Origin: Podospora comata
Taxonomy: Eukaryota; Ascomycota; Sordariomycetes; Sordariales; Podosporaceae
Direction: 5' to 3'
DNA: 64,000 bases
Assembly (NCBI GenBank): GCA_017354895.1
Contig: CP071495.1
Span: forward strand, 2,525,001-2,589,000
Shown: positions 57,401 to 64,000 of the stretch, piece by piece
Layout: each line of letters begins with the position of its first letter
How positions within the stretch are numbered: position 1 is the first letter of the stretch
Notes under the pieces: generated by a model
What the model was told of the DNA's origin: nothing
What the model saw: only the letters and a program-made list of their open reading frames with translations
Databases searched by the model: none
Translations under genes and position numbers: made by a program

Positions 57401-59901
57401 CCCTCCTCCGGGGTATCCTCCTCTCCAATCTCGGGGATGGTCTCTTCCAGTTGACTATGGCGGCTGACATGGCTGTGGCTGCGCGAATGGTCGGCGATGC
57501 TCCGGCTGGCCGTGCGCCGGTGACCGGCTCCGTTGGTGGCAGTGCCGTTGGCGGCTCCGACTTCGGCCTCGGGAGCCGGAGTTGTAGGCTGAATTTGATC
57601 CAACTCGTATAACAAAGAGTCCAGCTTTCCAAGGCTGCGTTGCCGCTCCACCACCTGCTCCAGCCTGTCAATCTCACGCTGCATCAGCTCAGCATCCTGG
57701 TCAGCCTCGGCAAGGCGCTCCTCCAGAGTCGAGATGTAGTTCTCACACGCAGCCTCGTTTTCGCGGACCCGGGCAATTTCTTTGCGCAACTCCATGATGA
57801 TGGCTGTGTTCTTTTCCTCGCCTGACGTGTGGCCGTCCAACTTGGTCTCCAGGTCGTGCAGGTAGCTTTCGGTGTTGGCCTCGCGGTCCATGAGCTTCTG
57901 CAGCCGGGCCTGGAGCTGATTGTTGATCGTTTCGGCGTAGGCGCAGTTGGACTCTTTTTCCAGCAGAGATCCCTCGGTGCTGGACAGGGTTGCCCTGGTA
58001 CTCGCTAGCGACTGTTCTAGAGACTGGATCGTCTTTTCGTACTCGAGCACAACCTGTTCCACCGCCTGCGCGAAGTTATTGGAGCGATTTAACCGCTCTG
58101 TGGCACTGTCACCCAGGTTCTTCTCAAGCTGGTTCTCCAACTGCTCCTCATCGCGAGCCCGCGCCAGCTCGGCAATGAGCTTCGCGTGCCGCTGGCTCAG
58201 AGCCGTATAGTTTTCCTGGGCATCCAGTAGCTGGTTCTGGAGTTCCACCTCCCGCTCACTCTGCCGCTCGGGCCTCTCGCCTGGGGCCAGGGTGCGTCGC
58301 TCTCCCCCGCCGCGTTCTGCACTCCGGATTTGCTCCCGCAGAAATGCTACTTCGGCCTTGAGACGATCGATTATGGCCTGCTTGTCCCCCTCCTCAACCT
58401 GCTGGATCCGCGGCTTGCTCTGGATCGCTCGGGCCCTCTGCGCATATTGAACCGTATTCAACGTCTCGCTCAGGTGGAACTCGGCCGGCGTGACACAGGC
58501 AATCATGTACGTGATGGCATTCCCGCCCAGTGAGTCTTGGAGCAGTCGTGTTAGCTTCGAGTCCCGGTACGACACATGCGCCCCGGCCTGTCGCGAAGAC
58601 AGCTGCGAGATGACCTTGCCGAGTGCTGCCAGACCAGCATTGATCGAAATACCCTCCTTTGCCCGCTCTCCCTGGGCGCCCGTGTTCTTGAGACGCTCGC
58701 TGCCGGCTAAATCCACGAAATGCATTTTGCTGTCGGTCGTTACCAGAGATTCGCTCCCAGACAAGCCCTCCACCGGCATCGACATGCGCCTCTCTGCTCC
58801 CGTCATCGGCTTGCTCTTCTTTTGCACCAGGTTCAAGCTGAATACGGCATGGGAACGCGACGATCGGGCGTTGATCGCTGTAGCATCCGTCTGTCGAACT
58901 ATCGATCCTTGCTCCAGCACATGCATCAGGTCGTCCACCGAGTGGACTTCCACCTGTCGCAAACCGGTCAAAAGAATGTTGCCCTTGACGTCTTCGCGAA
59001 TCGTGACGGCTCCCCGTTCATGAAATGGGATGGTATCGTCGACCAACAGGTCTCTCAGCTGCTCGTTGTAGATCTCGACATATGACGCGCGCAAGGTCCA
59101 GTTCTTTTCCGCCCCTTTCGTGAAACTGACAGGCGGGTTCGAGAACCGAGCTGGTGTTCGGAGCTGTGACATGGAACTGCGGTTAGGGTTGATCTTTGGA
59201 CCTTCCAACCGTTCAAACAGCGCAGTGGCGGCGCGTGGGATCACACCTGAATATCACAGTCAGCACCGCCTAGCAGTTGGCGCAGTTTGGGGAGTATACT
59301 CACCCATTTGCTCCAGACTGTCTTGGTCACCCGCTGTGCCCATCGTGTAAGATTTGCCCGCGCCGGACTGGCCGTACGCGAGAAGGGATACATTGTACCC
59401 CTGGGTAAAGGCGTTGACTCCCTCGTCTAGATACTCCCATATTCCGGCCTGGCCAACTTCGGGGCCGAACACTCTATCAAAGACAAAAAGCTTGCGGCCC
59501 TGCGGTGACTCGATCGACAGGCTCGTTGGCGAATGCACCTGGACCATGGATCGCTGAAACCGCTGAGGTATAAGCTCGAAGCCCGGGTCTTCGGGCCTTA
59601 GAGGTGGGCGCACGCGAACCACTGCTCAACATGTCAGAAATGCAGGTGTCCGTGGCAGCGGTGGCACGCGAGCACACAGTCGGCGGACGGCGTGCCGGGG
59701 GTTCACCAAGCGGGATCCGAGGTATGCTGTGTACTCACCAACTTTGACGGCGGTCTTTGAATCCTCGTCCGAGGCTCTGCTTCCTCCGGCCGACTTGCCC
59801 TGCATGCTCATGCGGCTGCTACTTCTCGGAGCCGGGCGGACCATGGCGCTCATTGGCCGTGCAGGCAGTGTGCCCGGCGACGCTGGTGGTGAGCTTGCCA
59901 T
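54440..59901 (-). CDS. Kinesin motor protein with long coiled coil (kinesin-4-like)
   Basis: Four exons: 59901-59739, 59621-59304, 59246-55057 and 55000-54440, giving 1743 residues. A Ser/Pro-rich head (MASSPPASPGTLPARPMSAM) leads into an N-terminal motor of about 52-441. Motor marks are VVVRVRPPLRP, a P-loop GQSGAGKSYTM (138-148), switch I NARSSRSH (about 286-293), switch II DLAGSE (339-344), and the exit NTVQYAQRARAIQSKPRI. The motor has an insert in the loop before switch II (KKSKPMTGAERRMSMPVEG). About 1,250 residues of coiled coil follow, broken by Ser/Pro linkers, then a proline-rich linker and a last coil. The C-terminus is KKKKKGSLNCF. The neck and long N-terminal-motor layout best suit kinesin-4 (KIF4/KIF21) relatives of filamentous fungi; a kinesin class peculiar to fungi is possible. 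Confidence 0.92.
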
Positions 59902-60097
59902 AGCAGCGAAGCGGGACTGGGGGCGTGGAGCTCTAATAAGTAGTAGGTCTCGATCTAATCAATCGACTTGAACCGGCGCGGTGGGACGGGCCACTCGATT
60001 TTTGCCGCAGTCGTCCTTGAGCTCGTACAGGTAGGTACAGCTAGGCCCAATCGTGGAACGTGTGACGGGACGAACCGTCTCTCGGTGGTTAAAAGGG

Positions 60098-60131
60098 AAG
60101 AGGCAGAAGAGGCAGAAGAGGCAGAGGCAGA
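60098..60131. repeat. GAGGCAGAA-type minisatellite upstream of the kinesin gene
   Basis: Three to four copies of a 9-bp purine-rich unit (last copy shortened), about 200 bp upstream of the kinesin start codon, so probably in its 5' leader or promoter. Confidence 0.75.
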
Positions 60132-61111
60132 ATATTCGTCTGTCTGTCGAATAGCAACGACCCCGCAAAAGGCCTTATGCTTCTGCACTCGGTCGTCTGG
60201 CAGGCGTCATATGTTTTGTCGTTGGAAATTCGTGAATTCTCCTGTGTGTCGTCGGCGGGTATTCTGGGGGAGTTGCTGTCTGATGCCAGGGGCGCTTGGA
60301 AGGTCCCCTTGTTTATTTGATTGCGCTGACAAGGGTGGCGCAAATTACAAACGCGTCCCCTGAAGCTGCGCCGGGGGGGTCGATTGGGGCCGATTGGGGT
60401 CCCTGGAGTCGCTTCGCTATAAAGTTATCGACTCCGGATGCGAACCGGGACGACACGATCGCACAAAACGCAACGTCGAGAGCCTCTCGCTTCCAGGCTG
60501 GTGATTTTTTTTTTTTTTTTGGTGTTTCGTTCTCCTTTTTTTCCTGTCTTTCGCTCTGCCGGTCAATGGCTTGTTAGTCGCTGTATGTGTTTTTCTGGTG
60601 GCTCGATGCGGTGAGACGGCGGCTCAGGAGAAAACTCTGAAGATTTTCCCTTCACCTGCGAGCTCAGGTTTGTTGGCGAGAGAGGTACCGAGCAGCCCAC
60701 TCAGAAGCCAGAACAAGCAAGCAGTGGCAAGCAGTTGATGAACACACAAATAGATATTGCAGCAACAGAATAATAATGACAGCTCTTTCACTCACCGTTT
60801 CCCTCAGCAGCAAACTTCTCCCACAAACAACTGCCCTGCGGAATTTGCCAGTTCTCTTCCAGTCCTTCAGTGTCACCACACAGGCCGTCTTGGGGGTGCC
60901 CGAGGCGGGACGGCCTTGCAGCGTTAGCTCGAGTAGAACCAAGCAACCAGATGCCAAAAGGGGACTAGCTCCCAGTGCGCACATCAGACGGCGGCTTCCC
61001 TCCGTTCTGGGGACGCGGTGCTTCCCCTGTAAAGGCCGAACGCTCTGGCCACCAGGTGACAGCTGGGCTTCCTATGGTAGACCTGACTCCCACTCTACGG
61101 ATATTTCAAAG

Positions 61112-61366
61112 TCACCGGTGGACTCGACCGCCGAGGTCTAAGGTGGTGAAGGACGAGACAACACCCATATATCGGACATTCCGTCTGTTCCCAGCAACTT
61201 TGGACATGACGATCTGCCTTTCCAGATCTTGTTTGTGTGCTTCTAAGTCCACAGTGGAGTCTGGGATGAGCTGCATCTGAACTTCTCGCCCAGAGGTGCA
61301 GCACAGGGTTGCAACTTCTCCTGGATTGGACGAATTTAGCTGCAGAACAAGGCACCAGTTTTCATC
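61112..61366 (-). other. Unassigned open frame, possible exon or gene relic
   Basis: About 84 open codons from just after a TGA read as an ordinary-looking protein segment (for example NWCLVLQLNSSNPGEVATLC and QDLERQIVMSKVAGNRRN). A GTGACT donor-like site follows at the end (CACCG|GTGACT). It has no upstream ATG in frame and no family I recognise. It could be an exon of a missed gene, a decayed copy or chance. Confidence 0.2.
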
Positions 61367-63206
61367 CACTCACTGTTTGGGGGAACACCGTCTGCAGGCA
61401 CAACACCACTATTCGGCAGCACCATCCAATGATGGACTAGTTTCTACCTTCTACGCCTCTTCCTCCAGACCTCGATAATCTCGTCGGTATCTTCAGAAGG
61501 GCCCACAAGACGGAACAGGTTACAGACAGCAAACATAATCGGCCTGTTATCGTCAGTGTCAACCCCCACCTAGCATCCCCCAACTTGAAGAAGCAAAGTT
61601 GCACCACACCATTCGCATTCCAACAAGAAAAGATCACCAGACGCAGCAAAGATTTGCTCAATCAGGTGCCCCACCAGTCAGACGCTTGATAGCTCCGGCT
61701 GCCGGGCCCAAAGATATCCGTCCCGGCTGGCCGGTGCGGTACGGGACGGCTTACCTTGCTTACCTAGGTCCTCCTCCCGTCCCCAAGACCACACAAGCCA
61801 GACCCTAGGTCCGGAGCTGTTAGTCCATCCTCACCCCCCAATAGTCCGGTCTGGAGAAATCGGTGATGTACATGTGCCTCAGCAAATAACCGCAGCGGAG
61901 AATTCCTCTTGATGGTTAAAAATGTCCAGCTGTCACCCGTCAGTGTGATCAACTCCATGTTCAAAGCGTCCGCACTCAAACAGGACAGCTGATAGGCGGG
62001 ACCACAGTTTCAGAATCTCTGGTTTTGCAGCACATCGCTCAGCAATGCCGCCGACATGCAACGCCTTGACCCCTTTTCCTTCATGCAAAGTCTACAGAGT
62101 GTAGAGCACATGCATAGAACTCCAATTACAACCAAGCTTGATGAGTTTCTAAAGAGACACGGCATATAGCTTCATGGATCATGAAACCATGACATATGTT
62201 TCTTTCTTGCAATATATACTGCCATACAAACTGATCCCTTCATGATCCCACTGTCATCCTCCTCGGTCTCGAACTCGTCTTTCACACCCGACAGACACGC
62301 CTGTGATACCCCATGGGGAGAGGCCACTGGAGACTTACTAGTCTCCCCCCTCCTCACCGGCGTTCCCATCGGAGCGGAGCGGTGCCGTATTCCCGCTCCC
62401 CGGAACCCGGTCCGATAGCAAAGGAAACGTTTCTTTCCCAAAGCAGAAATGTTTTGGAAATCCCTCTCCCCCTTCAATTCAACCCTTGAGACATGTGCGC
62501 TCGGTTCTTTGGTGTGGGGAAGAAAACGGCCGTGCGCACGGACGGTATCTACAAGAGGTCGAGACCCGAATCCATCACGACATCAGGACCAACTTTAGAA
62601 ATTGCCTTTTTCCAAGGCGGAGAGCGGCGAGAAGTTCATCCTTCTTCTGATAGTGAGAGGAGAAGGAGGTCCGAGCAATGACCACTGTGGTAAGTGATCA
62701 CCAATCACGGCGTAGATCGACCACGTGCGATTATTCCCCGAATGGTTATTTTATCTTAGCTCTTTCTATTCTCCGCCCTGGAGACCTCCGTACGGCCGTA
62801 CATGGCTTGCCTTAGAGACGGATGAGGAAGGTAGACACTCGGAATATCTGCAGCTAGCAGAATGGAGATGTTGAGGAAATTATTGGCATTGAAATGGGGT
62901 TTGACAAGTGAAACTTCTAAACTTGACATTGACGACCGTTGAAAGCGGGGTTTATTCCTGGAGAGCCGACAGAGGTGGCAGGCAGTTAATCTTCTCACGT
63001 GATATGGCGCTAGGTTCGCGCGCTTCATGGCGCGTCTCTTTAGCTAACGAGAAACTGTCTCGACTCCAGAACGTCGGCGTTGTGTTGTTGCCCCCCGACG
63101 TCATTAAACAATGGCCGGCACTTGAGGGTCCCCAGAAACTACACTACCCCACAAGCAACACATCACGTTACAAGGATCTCTTGGTTGCGCCTCTGCCTCA
63201 TATACG

Positions 63207-64000
63207 ATGACCGAGATTGTCGATCTTCTCTCGAGCTCTCCGCCTCGGCCACCCACAGCTCGCCAACGATCTCTCCCGGCTGCAGGCTCCAAACGGCCCC
63301 CACCTAGGGAGAAATCACCAATTATCGAAGATGCCCTCTTCGTCTCGGACGATGAGTTGGCAGCTAACCCAGTGGTTGGAACTGGGTGGTCATGGAAATG
63401 GCTTAACGCAGAAGGACCAGCGACCAAGAGGCGCCGGATAAGCGCAGCAGACTCAATCGTATCGAGTCCAAAAAGGAACTCTCCGTCGTTGGCAGCTTCG
63501 ATTCCTCCACCTTCTGCGCAGCCCAGGGATCAGCAACGGAGTAGCTCTGTCCCTAAAGGAGTAAAGAACATTGGAGGAAAGTTCTACCGACCCGGACTTG
63601 ATGATTCAGACGGTGAAATGGATGATGACCCTTTCCGAAGCCCGTCACCTAAGGGGAAAGAGGTTGCATCTACGCGAAGGGGGTTCGACCAGCCAGAAAT
63701 AGACCTTTTGTCTGACGATGAACCGGATAGTGACCCTTTCAGATGTTTGCCACCTAGGGGCAAGGAGACTGCATCAACGCGGAGAGGTCTTGACCAGCCA
63801 GAAGTTGACTTTCTGTCTGACGACGAGCTTTTTGTGAGCGAGACACCCCATGATAAGGGGAAACAGCCGATGCCAACTGTACCGAAGCGGAATCTTATGG
63901 CGGAGGATATCATCTCAAGCTCGCCGGCGCTGACGCAGCGAGCAAAGAGCACACTCAGCAAGACTGCTGACTGGGATCCTATCTCGAGCTCGGCGCCCAT
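63207..64000 (+). CDS. Unidentified disordered, probably nuclear protein; N-terminal part (runs off the right edge)
   Basis: An uninterrupted frame of 264 codons from the ATG at 63207 to the window edge. It begins MTEIVDLLSSSPPRPPTARQ and is rich in Ser, Pro, Asp and basic residues. A likely nuclear-import patch is ATKRRRISAAD. Two consecutive 35-residue repeats lie at 63621-63725 and 63726-63830, each starting D-x-DPFR and ending LSDDE, with about two thirds identity. Short SSSP motifs recur (SSSPPR, SSSPAL). Similar N-termini (VIDLLSSSP) occur in fungal DNA-repair nuclease subunits such as Eme1 and Slx4, but the diagnostic domains would lie beyond the edge, so this is only a hint. Function unassigned. 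Confidence 0.75.
   Translation, partial: MTEIVDLLSSSPPRPPTARQRSLPAAGSKRPPPREKSPIIEDALFVSDDELAANPVVGTGWSWKWLNAEGPATKRRRISAADSIVSSPKRNSPSLAASIPPPSAQPRDQQRSSSVPKGVKNIGGKFYRPGLDDSDGEMDDDPFRSPSPKGKEVASTRRGFDQPEIDLLSDDEPDSDPFRCLPPRGKETASTRRGLDQPEVDFLSDDELFVSETPHDKGKQPMPTVPKRNLMAEDIISSSPALTQRAKSTLSKTADWDPISSSAP
63621..63830 (+). repeat. Tandem 105-bp coding repeat, two copies
   Basis: Two adjacent 105-bp units, in frame, each giving 35 residues. Shared residues include DPFR, GKE, ASTRRG, DQPE and LSDDE. Synonymous and replacement differences are spread throughout, so the duplication is not recent. Confidence 0.85.

Larger units (their letters stand above)
59902..63206. other. Intergenic region between divergent genes; one doubtful frame
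   Basis: About 3.3 kb between the kinesin start (minus) and the gene at 63207 (plus). It includes a GAGGCAGAA minisatellite at 60098-60131, a T14 run near 60507-60520, a TACCTAGGT motif at 61761, a 7-bp hairpin GGAGACT-TACT-AGTCTCC at 62330-62347, and a minus-strand frame at 61112-61366 with protein-like composition. Nothing is firmly supported as a gene. Confidence 0.45.

Overview
The window is nuclear DNA of a filamentous ascomycete (Pezizomycotina, most likely Sordariomycetes, Sordariales type). The evidence is short introns of roughly 50-190 nt with GT...AG borders and CTRAC/CTRAY-like branch points, C/G-biased third codon positions, long serine/proline/glycine-rich linkers in otherwise conserved proteins, and kilobase-scale intergenic DNA with microsatellites. 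I modelled 15 protein genes and one tRNA gene. Exon borders were chosen by splice signals, phase and family conservation; every complete model closes in frame.

Left arm (1-17.7 kb, all on the minus strand): the edge of an Asn/His-repeat protein, a small conserved fungal protein, ribosomal protein uL3 (six exons), the TPR corepressor Ssn6/Cyc8, then an unusually long 8.2 kb stretch with no convincing gene, then a TMEM115/DUF1751 Golgi membrane protein.

Middle (20-41 kb, mostly plus): a LisH-WD40 protein of the Sif2/TBL1 type (Set3/HDAC corepressor complex), a GFA/CENP-V-like zinc protein convergent with a membrane-anchored short-chain dehydrogenase, an inositol-type sugar transporter sharing a promoter region with that dehydrogenase, a DHA1-type MFS exporter, a large predicted pseudokinase, a tRNA-Trp(CCA) gene with a structured downstream region, and an Rgp1 homologue.

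Right arm (41-64 kb): a fungal ADAM metalloprotease convergent with rgp1, a 213 bp fold-back element resembling a MITE, acetyl-CoA synthetase with two consecutive micro-exons, a 1743-residue kinesin with an atypical P-loop and a polybasic tail, and the start of an unidentified nuclear-type protein with a tandem 35-residue repeat running off the window.

The genes are mainly housekeeping: translation (uL3, tRNA-Trp), transcriptional corepression (Ssn6, Sif2), Golgi traffic (TMEM115-like, Rgp1), acetate activation, transport and motor function. I see no biosynthetic cluster, CRISPR array or clear new defence system. The most unusual signals are the fold-back element, the gene-free 8.2 kb region, the pseudokinase, the structured tRNA downstream region, the kinesin ends and recurring TACCTAGGTA-type palindromes.
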